A stretch of 64,000 bases of DNA from CBDCGV01 sp965216955 (GCA_965216955.1 CBDCGV010000018.1:496001-560000); one strand, 5' to 3'. Positions 1-9,051 are shown, numbered from the stretch's first letter. Translations and numbers: made by a program. The notes: generated by a model from the letters alone, not told the origin.

Positions 1-1
1 G

Positions 2-529
2 GGGAAACTTAGCAACTCTCTTAAAAGTAATAATAAAGGAGATGAAGACGAGAATTTTTTGAGAAGCGAATCTTTTAAAGTCCGAGTTAAAGGTGGTCTT
101 AAAATCGTCCCTAGTGTTGGTTTAACTTTCCCCACCTACTTTAACCAAAACAAAGAGTTTTATACTATTGGCGACACGCTAATTGCTCAAACAGGAGGAG
201 ATAATTTTGTTCCAAATATTACTGCTATGATTAATTTCTATCCTTACACAGGTAGAGCAATAAATTTTGGAGGTAGTTTCGGGATTGGCATTCCAGTAAA
301 AGCAGAAAAATTCGCCCCACAGTATATGATGGGTGGAGCATTGGTATTAGGTCAAAAATATCGAATTATTTTAAGTGCTGGTATGTCTGTCGGTCCGGTT
401 ACAACTTTAAGACCCGGATATGAAGTAGGAGAAAATATCAGTGCCTTTGATGATTTGGAGACTGACTCCAAGTATAAAGTTGGATTTTATTCAGGCATCT
501 CCTTTACATTGGGTGTAGGTAGTGAATAA
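2..529 (+). CDS. Outer-membrane beta-barrel-like protein, 5'-truncated by window edge
   Basis: The frame is open from base 2 with no stop, so the gene begins before the window; the TTG at 59 is only the first internal start-like codon. The visible part is about 175 residues of alternating aromatic/hydrophobic and polar residues, rich in Gly and Tyr, and ends in a strand-like FTLGVGSE tail, as is common for C-terminal strands of Bacteroidota outer-membrane barrels. A Gly-rich stretch (around bases 240-480) looks like successive beta-strands. No family is recognised. The next gene starts 14 bases downstream on the same strand and is exported, so the two may be co-transcribed. The barrel assignment is inferred from composition. 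Confidence 0.55.
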   Translation, partial: GKLSNSLKSNNKGDEDENFLRSESFKVRVKGGLKIVPSVGLTFPTYFNQNKEFYTIGDTLIAQTGGDNFVPNITAMINFYPYTGRAINFGGSFGIGIPVKAEKFAPQYMMGGALVLGQKYRIILSAGMSVGPVTTLRPGYEVGENISAFDDLETDSKYKVGFYSGISFTLGVGSE

Positions 530-543
530 ATAAATCCAATCAA

Positions 544-1212
544 ATGGTTTCAAACCTTAAATTCATTTTATTTCTTTTACTAATTATTTCATTTCAAGCA
601 TTTTCTCAGGAAAAAAGAGAAAAAGATGGTGCTTTCAAAAATTATAATGATACGACAGAAATAGCTATTCCAAATTTTAAGATTCACAAGGGATTCTATA
701 AAACTTTTGATGATTTAAAAAATGGAAAAGTAATGTCTGGTATTGATTTCAGTGTCAAAAGACAATTAGGTACAACTGAAGTACTTTTAAAATTTGAAAA
801 AAAGAGTGACGCAAATATAATCAGGAAAGATACTTTCTACGCTGTATCTGATGGACACAGTCTTTATGTTAACCCTATCATTGCCGACAAATTGAACCAC
901 GCATTTACAGTCAATAAATTTTACACTGTTAATTACATTGGCAGATATATTTATTATGAAATAAAGGGTGTTGTTATTGGACTATTGAGTGCTATTGCAA
1001 GTAACAATGGTGCATACGTAGTAAATATTAATGGTAAAAAAGGCATTAGCTACGCACTAAATAGAGAAACGATACTTAAAATCATTGGCTCAGATAAACA
1101 ACTAAAAAATGAAGTGCTTGGAAAAAAAAGAATCGCATTAAAAGAGTGTAAGGAAATTTTAAAAAGATATTGCGAAAAAAACGTAAAAGAAATTAGAGAA
1201 ATAGCTAAATAA
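544..1212 (+). CDS. Exported hypothetical protein
   Basis: A 222-residue protein with a clear Sec signal peptide: residues 1-21 have a hydrophobic core of Leu, Ile and Phe and end in FSQ, a usual cleavage context in this phylum. The rest is Lys-rich and mixed alpha/beta. A hydrophobic segment near residues 139-152 (VVIGLLSAIA) could be a buried helix or a second membrane segment. The C-terminal 40 residues are a basic helix with two cysteines. I recognise no family. It follows the truncated barrel gene by 14 bases and precedes a lipoprotein gene that seems to have its own promoter. Function unknown. Confidence 0.6.
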   Translation: MVSNLKFILFLLLIISFQAFSQEKREKDGAFKNYNDTTEIAIPNFKIHKGFYKTFDDLKNGKVMSGIDFSVKRQLGTTEVLLKFEKKSDANIIRKDTFYAVSDGHSLYVNPIIADKLNHAFTVNKFYTVNYIGRYIYYEIKGVVIGLLSAIASNNGAYVVNINGKKGISYALNRETILKIIGSDKQLKNEVLGKKRIALKECKEILKRYCEKNVKEIREIAK

Positions 1213-1220
1213 TTTTTGAA

Positions 1221-1252
1221 TTGACAACCTCCTCATCTTATTGTTATTTTTA
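1221..1252 (+). promoter_or_regulatory. Candidate promoter of the 1257 lipoprotein gene
   Basis: TTG at 1221-1223 and TATTTTTA at 1245-1252 are separated by 21 bases and match the Bacteroidota TTG / TAnnTTTG pattern with one mismatch. The -7 box ends only 4 bases before the ATG at 1257, so the transcript would be leaderless or nearly so. The TTG that could be read as an earlier start codon is better explained as the -33 element. Confidence 0.4.
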
Positions 1253-1256
1253 TACT

Positions 1257-2468
1257 ATGACAAAATTTATAATTACATCTATAATTGGTTGTTTAGTATT
1301 TCTTTCATGCAGCAAAGATGAAAACCAAACAAACGATCCTCAAGAGGAGGTTTTCGAAATTGACGATTACAATTATAAAACGGATATTCCCGATATGATT
1401 GACTTCTATGAACAAGATCCTATTCAATACTATGCAGAATTTGGACTTCCAAGTATTACTAAGTCTGCATCGATTCTAAATGAATATGGAGATAACCCAA
1501 TAGACGCTTTTGATTTATTACTTGCCTACTTCAGTGATAGCATGGCTCAAAAAGCAATAAACGATCAACTTTGGAGTAGAGCATTTATTCAAAAAATGCA
1601 AAACGCAAGTGGAAATCTAGCAGAAAAATGGACTCATACAATAATACATTTCGGAAATCAGGTAAACCAACTATATATCCAAAATCCAGATGATCCTCAA
1701 TTAGACCAACTGTATAAAATCTTAGGCGATGGAATACAACTTGTCATGCCAAATGAGTTTTTTATAGATATGATGATGATTGAAGATATTTCTCTATATG
1801 AATTTCCTATTACTAATGATTGGTTAGCTTTGACTTGTGGCTGCGGAATGGATGATGATGATGAAATAATAGAATGCGATGAAGAAGAAGTAGACACCTT
1901 TGATCAAGAACCCAATGAAGTGAGAAAATGGAGTGAAGTAGACGAACCATTTATACCCCCACATAGATTTGATGGCAAATGTGCTACACTTGCTGCCGGT
2001 AACTGTCTGGTAAAACTAAAACAAATAGAAGATAAGATAGATATAGATATCTGGAAAGATTTATCAAAAAAATTGGGTGCCAAAAAAAGAGGCGGTGTTG
2101 ATAGAAGAGCCACCAATGCTTATTTTAAATCACTCGGATTTGGTGTAACAGTTGCTGCAGATAAAAAAGGTGAAACTGCTGTTCAACAAGCAGCTAAGGC
2201 TATGGCTAAAGGATGTGATGTCAAGCTTTCTTTTGCAAACAAAGCCAAAAAAAAATATCATGTTGAATACGTTACTGATATTAAGGTCGATAAAGATGAC
2301 CCTAGTAAGGCGGTAATTACCTCTATCTCATGGGGCGTCAAATCAACACAAGACGTAAAAAATGGAAAGTTTACTAATAAGGAACCCAATAAAACAAGAA
2401 ATGAGAATAGTTGGTTGTCGCAAGAAGGTGACGCTATTATTAGAATATTTTGCCCTGTAAAAAAATAA
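1257..2468 (+). CDS. Lipoprotein with acidic Cys cluster and possible papain-like C-terminal domain
   Basis: Starting at ATG 1257 gives 403 residues with a lipoprotein signal (hydrophobic residues 4-16, lipobox FLSC, Cys18). An in-frame TTG at 1221 would add 12 polar residues before the signal and is disfavoured. Residues 30-190 look helical and acidic. Residues 194-209 hold a CGCG, four Asp, then ECDEEE, a cluster that could bind metal. The C-terminal part (about 235-403) has KCATLAAGNC with Cys242, HVEYV with His335 and a later SISWG strand, an order reminiscent of papain-like or C39-like peptidases. The catalytic reading is inference only; no standard signature such as QxxCGPT is present. 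Probably anchored in the outer membrane or periplasm. Confidence 0.6.
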   Translation: MTKFIITSIIGCLVFLSCSKDENQTNDPQEEVFEIDDYNYKTDIPDMIDFYEQDPIQYYAEFGLPSITKSASILNEYGDNPIDAFDLLLAYFSDSMAQKAINDQLWSRAFIQKMQNASGNLAEKWTHTIIHFGNQVNQLYIQNPDDPQLDQLYKILGDGIQLVMPNEFFIDMMMIEDISLYEFPITNDWLALTCGCGMDDDDEIIECDEEEVDTFDQEPNEVRKWSEVDEPFIPPHRFDGKCATLAAGNCLVKLKQIEDKIDIDIWKDLSKKLGAKKRGGVDRRATNAYFKSLGFGVTVAADKKGETAVQQAAKAMAKGCDVKLSFANKAKKKYHVEYVTDIKVDKDDPSKAVITSISWGVKSTQDVKNGKFTNKEPNKTRNENSWLSQEGDAIIRIFCPVKK

Positions 2469-2563
2469 CCCTTTTCCTGCTCTTGGATAAACATAACCGT
2501 TTTCTTCCTATTAGAAAGCAAAAATCTTTAGGTTGATATATACTCAACTTTTCATATTGTATG

Positions 2564-2571
2564 TACTTTTA
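2564..2571 (+). promoter_or_regulatory. Candidate -7 box of the sulfatase gene
   Basis: TACTTTTA matches TAnnTTTG except for the last base and ends 4 bases before the ATG at 2576. I see no TTG at the usual 17-23 base distance upstream, so only the -7 half is supported. Confidence 0.3.
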
Positions 2572-2575
2572 GGGC

Positions 2576-3886
2576 ATGAATAGAATAAACATACTATTGA
2601 TATTGAGTTGCTTCTTTTTTTTATCATGTAATGAAGAAGATAATGAAGGCAATACAACACCTCCTTCGATGAATACAGACCTAAATATATTACTTATCAT
2701 AGCAGATGATATGGGCAAGGACGCTACTAATGGTTATACAGAAGGTAGTATTAAACCCAACACACCTCATTTGGATAGTCTGATGAACAACGGGTTGAGA
2801 TTTAACAATTTTTGGACCTATACCGTTTGTTCTCCAACAAGAGCAAGTATTTTTACCGGAAAGTATGGTTATAGTACTAAAGTGCGCTCTCAATTTGACC
2901 ATATTGAAACTTCCGAAACTTCTTTACAAGCTTATATCAATCAGGAAACGGGCAACAAATATGCTACTGCTATGATTGGAAAGTGGCACTTAGGAAATGG
3001 AAACAATTTCAATCCAGAAACCATGGGTATAGATTATTATGCAGGTATTATCTCTGGAAGTGTACAAAGTTATTATTCGTGGCAGCTTACGGAAGATGGA
3101 GTTACAAATACTGAAACGGAATATACTACTACAAAACTTACAGACTTAGCTATTGATTGGATTGACCAGCAAACAAAACCCTGGTTTTTATGGTTGGCAT
3201 ATAATGCACCACATACACCATTTCATCTACCACCTTCAGAGATGCACTCGCAAAATGATTTATCATCTGATCAAAATGAAATTGACGCTAATCCACTTCC
3301 TTATTACATCGCCAGTATTGAAGCTATGGATTATCAAATTGGACAATTAATAGACCAAATAAATACAGATGAAAGGGCAAGTACAATCATTATTTTTATT
3401 GGAGATAATGGTTCTCCTGGACGTGTCGTACAATCACCATATAGTAGAAGAAAAGCTAAGGGTTCGCTCTACCAAGGTGGTATTAATAGCCCCATGATCG
3501 TCTCGGGAAAAAATGTTAATAGAACAGGTGACGAGAATGCATTAATTAATTCAACAGATTTGTTTGCAACTATCGCTGCCCTATCAGGAGTGAATATTGA
3601 TTCAATCAATAATAGCAAAGATTTTTCATCTTTATTAACCACCTCTTCTTCAAATTTTAGGAACTACACCTATTCGGAATATAAATACGATGACGATAAC
3701 ATTGATGAATGGTGCATAAGAAACAATACGCATAAGCTAATTGAGAAAGCAGATGGATCAATGGAGTTATATAATTTAGAAATAGACCCCTATGAAAACA
3801 CGGATCTGCTAATATCAACATTATCAGCTACAGATTCTACCGCTAAAAATATACTTATTAATCAATTAGCGACAATTAGAGATTAA
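2576..3886 (+). CDS. Lipoprotein sulfatase (type I, formylglycine-dependent)
   Basis: A 436-residue sulfatase/alkaline phosphatase superfamily protein. A lipoprotein signal ends at Cys18 (LSC). The N-terminal metal motif IIADDMG holds Asp44-Asp45. CSPTRAS starts at Cys85, the C-x-P-x-R site in which Cys becomes formylglycine. GKWHLG (Lys136, His138) and GDNGSPG (Asp277, Asn278) complete the active site. Sulfatases of this kind remove sulfate esters from polysaccharides or glycoconjugates. Substrate cannot be told. No maturase (anSME or FGE) and no SusCD pair lie nearby, so it is not in an obvious polysaccharide locus. It is followed tail-to-tail by the rRNA methyltransferase gene. Confidence 0.93.
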   Translation: MNRINILLILSCFFFLSCNEEDNEGNTTPPSMNTDLNILLIIADDMGKDATNGYTEGSIKPNTPHLDSLMNNGLRFNNFWTYTVCSPTRASIFTGKYGYSTKVRSQFDHIETSETSLQAYINQETGNKYATAMIGKWHLGNGNNFNPETMGIDYYAGIISGSVQSYYSWQLTEDGVTNTETEYTTTKLTDLAIDWIDQQTKPWFLWLAYNAPHTPFHLPPSEMHSQNDLSSDQNEIDANPLPYYIASIEAMDYQIGQLIDQINTDERASTIIIFIGDNGSPGRVVQSPYSRRKAKGSLYQGGINSPMIVSGKNVNRTGDENALINSTDLFATIAALSGVNIDSINNSKDFSSLLTTSSSNFRNYTYSEYKYDDDNIDEWCIRNNTHKLIEKADGSMELYNLEIDPYENTDLLISTLSATDSTAKNILINQLATIRD

Positions 3887-3916
3887 ACAGATTCGTATGA
3901 AAGCACCTATTGTTTT

Positions 3917-5134
3917 TTAGACAATTACGGAATAAAATCCACATTTTAAATAAGCCCCTTCATCAAAACTTATTGGATGATCAATATCATGAAAAGTCTT
4001 TTCCATAACTGTAAATGCCTTTGTTTGATCTGCTAAGACTTCCTCAATCGTATCAAAAAACAATGATGCTTCTACTCTACTTGAACATGAAGCCAATATC
4101 AAAATCCCTTCTTTATTAATTAACTGCACTGCCAATTTTGTCAACCGTCGATAACTGTTTATGGCTTTAGGAACTTCTTTCAAACTCTTAGCAAAAGATG
4201 GAGGATCTATTACTACAATATCAAACTTATTATTCTTATCAATTAAATCCTTTAACCCCATAAAGGCATCAGTACATATTGTTTTATGGTTCTTTGACAC
4301 CTTATTTAGCGCTGCACTTTTCGTCACCATCTCAAGGGCCTGTGTACTAATATCTACACTAACTACTTCTTTTGCTCCCCCTATGAGTGCATGTATTGAA
4401 AACCCACCGGTATAGGAAAAAACATCCAAGACCGATTTTCCTTTTGCAAGCTCCCCTAACTTTTTCCTATTATGGCGATGATCCAAAAAACAACCCGTCT
4501 TATGTCCTCTAATTACATTCACCAAAAACAAAACATCATTCTCTTTAAAAACAACTTCCTCTTCCAGCAATTCACCATCGAGTATTTGTCCATCCTTCAA
4601 GGCTATATTCTGCTTCTGAACATTTCTACTTAAACGTAACACTATCGCATCACAACGTACAACTTTATTTATCAGCAATATCAGATCCTCTAAATAAGAA
4701 GTCCATATCAATGTATATAATTTAATAACCGCAATACTTCCATAAATATCAATTATTAATCCCGGTAGCCCATCATTCTCCCCATGAATCAATCTATAGC
4801 CATTAGTACTGTTCTTCAACAATGAACGTCTTCCTTCAAAAGCGGACTTCCCCTTTTTAACAAACCAATCTTTATTTATTAAAACTGGTTTGTGACATTC
4901 CAAAATTTTTATCCTTATTGGAGAATCTGGATCATATAATCCAACGGCCAAAAACTTATTTTTCTTATCAAAAATTACTGCTATATCTCCCGACTTTGCA
5001 TCTTTAGTTATTTTGGTAATGGAGGATTCAAATACCCAAGGATGTCCTTTTCGAATCATACGCTGAGCAGCAGCGTTTACGCGTATTGCAATTCGGTTAG
5101 GTTTCTTTTTCAAAGACGCATCAATATCTATCAT
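3917..5134 (-). CDS. rlmI: Class I SAM-dependent rRNA methyltransferase, RlmI-like
   Basis: A 405-residue protein with an N-terminal PUA-like RNA-binding domain (about residues 15-95, including KGHPWVFES) and a C-terminal Rossmann methyltransferase. SAM-binding DVFSYTGGFSIHA and the catalytic-loop VIDPPSFAKS and ASCSS motifs are present, as in COG1092 m5C methyltransferases. RlmI methylates C1962 of 23S rRNA at C5 in E. coli, and the length (396 there) agrees. Its ATG overlaps the end of the upstream reductase gene by 4 bases (ATGA), so the two are translationally coupled. The exact target base is inferred from family membership. Confidence 0.85.
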   Translation of the reverse strand: MIDIDASLKKKPNRIAIRVNAAAQRMIRKGHPWVFESSITKITKDAKSGDIAVIFDKKNKFLAVGLYDPDSPIRIKILECHKPVLINKDWFVKKGKSAFEGRRSLLKNSTNGYRLIHGENDGLPGLIIDIYGSIAVIKLYTLIWTSYLEDLILLINKVVRCDAIVLRLSRNVQKQNIALKDGQILDGELLEEEVVFKENDVLFLVNVIRGHKTGCFLDHRHNRKKLGELAKGKSVLDVFSYTGGFSIHALIGGAKEVVSVDISTQALEMVTKSAALNKVSKNHKTICTDAFMGLKDLIDKNNKFDIVVIDPPSFAKSLKEVPKAINSYRRLTKLAVQLINKEGILILASCSSRVEASLFFDTIEEVLADQTKAFTVMEKTFHDIDHPISFDEGAYLKCGFYSVIV

Positions 5135-6288
5135 TTTAGTACTTCAAACTTAATCCCCGCAGATTGCAACCTTTTAAGCAAAAAATCACCCAATGCAGCG
5201 GCGGGAGTTAAAACACCGCCTCCTAATCGCAACTTATCCAAATTATAAAGCAATGTTATTGCCGATTCTGATAACATTTTAGATGTCTCTGTATAACCGG
5301 GATCACCCCCACTTACCTGAGTTATTGCCTTTTTAGTTGAACTTTCTGCCTCAAAAACCAACTTAAACCACGACTTCGATCTTTTCTCTTCGCTGGGTCC
5401 TTCTCCTGAAGGACGATATCGCTTTAGAAGTTCCCGACCTTTTTCAAACTGGGTGATTGCAAATAAACCTCCAATCCCCAAAGTAATACCAATCCCTGTA
5501 GTTAATTTTGGAGCTACAAAATATTGTTTATACTGTGTATTTCTTCCGTATACATCTTGCATCAAAGCACTACTCCTTTGGACAATCCAAGGGTCAATAA
5601 CCGGCATTGGCAGTGCCCACTTATTCAAGTACTTACTAAAATGAAAATGCGCTTTAATTCTATCAGGATATTTCTTCCGTTTACCTATAGTGCTTTTATT
5701 ACTCTTATTTCCTTTTGACATTGCATTCAATGCAGAAGCCCATGTACCTCCAGAGAAAGTACCTTTACTCATAACATATCCCTTAATCGATACGACGTCA
5801 TCACTGTCAAACAATTTACGTGTATAGAATACGCCCAAATCAGCTGGAATGCTATCAAACCCACAACAATGTATAATATATGTGTTTGACTGAACTGCTT
5901 TTTTATGGTATCGATCCACCATACGCTTAACAAAAGCCGGCTCACCTGTTATATCTACATAATGTGTACTCGCATTGACACACGCCTTAACCATCTTCTC
6001 TCCGTATAAATCATATGGGCCAACAGTAGAGATAACCAGTCTAGTTTTCTCAACAAGATCACTCATTGATACACTATCATTACTATTGGCGATTATAGGT
6101 TTCATCTTACTTAATGAAGGCTCTATTGCTGACAATGCTTCAATTAAAGACGCTAAGGCCGTTTTGTTCCTTCCAGCAATAGTCCACTTAAAGTCATGCT
6201 GCCTTACATGGCTCGCAAAATATTTAGCAACTAACCCTCCAGTAAAACCTGTTGCTCCATATATAACAATATCATATAGTCTTTTCAT
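5131..6288 (-). CDS. Saccharopine dehydrogenase-like / trans-acting enoyl reductase family protein
   Basis: A 385-residue NAD(P)-binding protein. The N-terminus DIVIYGATGFTGGLVAKY is the Rossmann signature of the saccharopine dehydrogenase NADP-binding domain (COG3268). HCCGFDSIPADLG near residue 150 and the GGTWAS stretch are typical of the trans-acting enoyl reductase-like branch, which includes mycobacterial lipid reductases. A role in lipid reduction rather than lysine metabolism is therefore more likely, but the substrate is unknown. It forms a two-gene unit with the downstream methyltransferase by a 4-base overlap. The start ATG at 6288 directly precedes the Rossmann strand. Confidence 0.75.
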   Translation of the reverse strand: MKRLYDIVIYGATGFTGGLVAKYFASHVRQHDFKWTIAGRNKTALASLIEALSAIEPSLSKMKPIIANSNDSVSMSDLVEKTRLVISTVGPYDLYGEKMVKACVNASTHYVDITGEPAFVKRMVDRYHKKAVQSNTYIIHCCGFDSIPADLGVFYTRKLFDSDDVVSIKGYVMSKGTFSGGTWASALNAMSKGNKSNKSTIGKRKKYPDRIKAHFHFSKYLNKWALPMPVIDPWIVQRSSALMQDVYGRNTQYKQYFVAPKLTTGIGITLGIGGLFAITQFEKGRELLKRYRPSGEGPSEEKRSKSWFKLVFEAESSTKKAITQVSGGDPGYTETSKMLSESAITLLYNLDKLRLGGGVLTPAAALGDFLLKRLQSAGIKFEVLK

Positions 6289-6357
6289 ATGATTGTCAAT
6301 TAAAGTATACGTTCTTTTTCAAATTTTAGATAAATTCACAACGCTTAATATAGTATT

Positions 6358-6693
6358 TTGATTCTAATAAGTTCGTCATTTATAAAATATTTTACGGTTG
6401 GGAATGTCCAAGCTATTACTCTATTTCCTTTTGTTGTTTTAAAAAATAAAGAGCAAATGAAAGATGAATGTTTAATTCGTCATGAAAAAATTCATTTAGA
6501 ACAACAAAAAGAAATGCTGGTAATCCCGTTTTATATCTGTTATACATTGGAATATTTTATAAAGATTTTGAAATACAAAAGTCATTATAAAGCCTATAAA
6601 AACATAAGCTTTGAAAAGGAAGCACACCTAAATGACATGACAAAAAATTATCTAAATCAACGAAAACGATATGCCTTTTTAAAATATTACTAA
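6358..6693 (+). CDS. Small conserved protein with HExxH-like motif, near miaE
   Basis: A 111-residue protein. The only workable start is TTG 6358: an in-frame TAA lies at 6346-6348 and there is no ATG before the conserved region. RHEKIHLEQQKEML contains HEKIH, an HExxH pattern as in zinc metallopeptidases, followed by a hydrophobic helix (VIPFYICYTLEYFIKIL) that likely enters the membrane. EKEAHLND further on could give a third ligand. I recall proteins of this length and layout in many Bacteroidota, usually called hypothetical. It is transcribed with miaE 8 bases downstream. Peptidase activity is an inference from the motif alone. Confidence 0.65.
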   Translation: MILISSSFIKYFTVGNVQAITLFPFVVLKNKEQMKDECLIRHEKIHLEQQKEMLVIPFYICYTLEYFIKILKYKSHYKAYKNISFEKEAHLNDMTKNYLNQRKRYAFLKYY

Positions 6694-6701
6694 CATTAAA
6701 C

Positions 6702-7286
6702 ATGAAATTAAATCTAGATATTATAACGCCCAGCAAACAAGAATGGGTGGATGCTGTTATAAATGACTTTGATGCATTTTTACAAGATCATGCAGATTGT
6801 GAGCGCAAAGCTTCTGCGATGGCCATGAGTTTTGTTGCCAAATACCCTAACAGAATAGAAATTATCCCTGAATTGATAGAGACAGCTTTGGAAGAATTAG
6901 AACATTTCCAACAAGTATATCAAATTATGGAAAAAAGAAACATCCAATTGGTACATGGTATGCCCAAAGACCCATACATTTCTGAATTAATAAATCATTG
7001 TCGTTCAGGTCTGGAGGAAAGGTTTATGGATCGGCTTCTCATAGCTTCTGTTGCTGAAACAAGAGGAGCAGAAAGGTTTAAATTAGTTGCTGAAGCATTG
7101 GAAGATGAAACATTATCTAAATTCTATAAAACCCTTTGGACTTCAGAAGCGAAGCATGGACATATCTTTATAAAGATGGCGCTAAATTATTTCAGTGAGG
7201 ATCTAGTTTATAAAAGACTGGAAGAATTTATAACAATTGAAAGCGGTATTATTAACAACTTAAAAATTAGAGCTGCATTACACTAA
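6702..7286 (+). CDS. miaE: tRNA-(ms2io6A37) hydroxylase MiaE
   Basis: A 194-residue ferritin-like diiron protein. Helix motifs DCERKA, LEELEHF (ExxH), ETRGAERF and SEAKHGH (ExxH) supply the Glu/His ligands of the non-haem diiron centre. MiaE hydroxylates the isopentenyl chain of ms2i6A at position 37 of tRNAs that read UNN codons, using O2. Length and motif order match the family. It is probably co-transcribed with the preceding small HExxH protein. Its stop codon overlaps, tail to tail, the stop of the SDR gene on the other strand (7283-7286), leaving no room for a terminator between them. Confidence 0.92.
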   Translation: MKLNLDIITPSKQEWVDAVINDFDAFLQDHADCERKASAMAMSFVAKYPNRIEIIPELIETALEELEHFQQVYQIMEKRNIQLVHGMPKDPYISELINHCRSGLEERFMDRLLIASVAETRGAERFKLVAEALEDETLSKFYKTLWTSEAKHGHIFIKMALNYFSEDLVYKRLEEFITIESGIINNLKIRAALH

Positions 7287-8089
7287 AAATCAAATCCCTT
7301 ACTCAAATTTTTCATCATAACTTTCTCATATATATGGGGCACTAACCTTTTAAGCATAAAAGAGACCCTCCCTACAGAACCGGTAATTAGAATATCTTTT
7401 CTTTGTAAAGTAGCTTTATAAATTTCTTCGGCTACCTTCTCAGGAGAAGCATTCCCTCCTATCTTATGATCTGTGTTGGAATTATTCTCACCATTTTTAT
7501 ACATATGACTTCGAATATTCGTGTCTATATATGAGGGACAAACAATTAGTACATTAGCTCCTGTATGCTTAATTTCTGATCTTAGCGTTTCAAAAAAACC
7601 CTGTACTGCATGTTTACTTGCAGCATAAGCGGTACGCCCAACAAGCGGGGCAAAACCAGCTACACTTGAAATAGCAACAATACTCCCTTTGTTTTTGATA
7701 ATTTGATTAAGCCCTTCCCTTGTGCAATACACGCTCCCCATAAAATTAATATCCATCACCCTCTTAATCTCTTCATTTGTATTGTTCTTAAAAAGCTTAA
7801 TATTGGTAATTCCTGCATTATTGATTAATATATCTATTTCTTTTCCAAGTGCTGCGATTCCTTTAAAAAATGCCTTTACCGAATTCTCTCTAGCAATATC
7901 ACAAACAGATAAATGATGGTCAACACCCAAATTTTCTAGCTCTGACGAAAGTAAATCTAAATTTTTTGGATCAATATCACATCCTATGATATAGGCTCCT
8001 TCTTTTCCAAATTGCTTGCATAAAGCTGCACCAAGCCCCCTTCCCGCACCAGTTACCAATACATTTTTACCCAATAATTTTTTACGCAT
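7283..8089 (-). CDS. Short-chain dehydrogenase/reductase
   Basis: A 268-residue classical SDR. TGAGRGLG (residues 13-20) binds the cofactor, NNAG lies in the middle strand, Ser in AISSVAG and YAASK form the catalytic Ser-Tyr-Lys set. The C-terminal extension with KRLVPHIYEKVMMK resembles SDRs that act on hydrophobic alcohols or ketones. It is the last gene of a four-gene operon; its ATG overlaps the epimerase stop by one base. Substrate unknown; the company of an SBF transporter and a flavin monooxygenase suggests a lipid or terpenoid-like compound, which is inference. Confidence 0.9.
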   Translation of the reverse strand: MRKKLLGKNVLVTGAGRGLGAALCKQFGKEGAYIIGCDIDPKNLDLLSSELENLGVDHHLSVCDIARENSVKAFFKGIAALGKEIDILINNAGITNIKLFKNNTNEEIKRVMDINFMGSVYCTREGLNQIIKNKGSIVAISSVAGFAPLVGRTAYAASKHAVQGFFETLRSEIKHTGANVLIVCPSYIDTNIRSHMYKNGENNSNTDHKIGGNASPEKVAEEIYKATLQRKDILITGSVGRVSFMLKRLVPHIYEKVMMKNLSKGFDF

Positions 8090-9051
8090 TACAATAAGCC
8101 ATTATTCTTCGCATAAAATTCAAACGCCTGCACGCTATTCTTTTGAGGTTTATATCCAAACTCCGTTTTTAGCTTTGTATTATCTAAAACGGGTCTATAT
8201 TGAACAAATTTAATTTGTTCGGGATCATACTGAGTTACACCAAATAGTTTGAGACCTCTTAATCCAATTTCAACAAGTTTAGGAGGTAACGCAATAAATC
8301 GCTTACCCAGCTTATCCGCAATTTCTTTAAGTGTAATATATCCATCTCCTGTAAGATTAAAAACACCCTCTTTCTTATTATTTAAAGCCGCTTCTGTTAA
8401 ACAATTAATCAAGTCCTGATCCCATATAATTACAAAAGGGGTATCTGTAGTAGTCACTCCCACCACATTCTTCTTTCTAAACATATCCGTAATTTGATTA
8501 TTTGTCTGTCTTCCCAGAATAGTTGAAACTCTAAATACCACTTGCTTCAAATCAGGATGATGCGTTCTATATTTTTGTAACATTTTCTCAATCAAAAACT
8601 TATGCCAAGGATAAGGCATTTCTTCATTACCACGTAACTCATCCGTCTCCCGCAACCATTCGGGATTATTAGCATGATAACCATACGCTGCCCCACTAGA
8701 GGTGACTACAATCTTAGAGACATTAGCTTTCACACATGCATCTAATATTTTTTGCGTACCCTCTACCTCTACTTCATACATAAATTGCCTTGTCATTCCT
8801 TTAGATGGCGTAACAATAGCTGCAAGGTGAACCACTACATCAGGAGTTGTTTTAAGTATTAAGTTAGCCACTTCTTCTGATCTCAAATCACCCTTAACAA
8901 AAGAAATAGGATGTGTGTTTTCTGACAATTCTTTGTCTTGAATATCTGTGGCAATGATTTCTAAATCATGCTCATTAAGTGTTGATAGATATTCTACAAA
9001 TTGACCGCCAATATAACCCGATGCACCAGTTACTAATATTCTCTTACGCAT
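8089..9051 (-). CDS. NAD-dependent epimerase/dehydratase (extended SDR)
   Basis: A 320-residue extended SDR. VTGASGYIGG near the N-terminus is the NAD-binding GxxGxxG motif, TSSGAAYG carries the catalytic Ser and YPWHK the YxxxK pair. The family includes sugar-nucleotide epimerases and 3-beta-hydroxysteroid dehydrogenase-like enzymes; no sugar-nucleotide genes are near, and the neighbours favour the second type, but this is not proven. Its start overlaps the end of the transporter gene by 8 bases and its stop overlaps the next SDR start by one base, so the genes are tightly coupled. Confidence 0.87.
   Translation of the reverse strand: MRKRILVTGASGYIGGQFVEYLSTLNEHDLEIIATDIQDKELSENTHPISFVKGDLRSEEVANLILKTTPDVVVHLAAIVTPSKGMTRQFMYEVEVEGTQKILDACVKANVSKIVVTSSGAAYGYHANNPEWLRETDELRGNEEMPYPWHKFLIEKMLQKYRTHHPDLKQVVFRVSTILGRQTNNQITDMFRKKNVVGVTTTDTPFVIIWDQDLINCLTEAALNNKKEGVFNLTGDGYITLKEIADKLGKRFIALPPKLVEIGLRGLKLFGVTQYDPEQIKFVQYRPVLDNTKLKTEFGYKPQKNSVQAFEFYAKNNGLL

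Noticed and set aside
1854..1895. GAT/GAA tract that looks like a microsatellite
   Set aside because: It is coding, giving the acidic cluster of the 1257 lipoprotein, and is not a long pure repeat.
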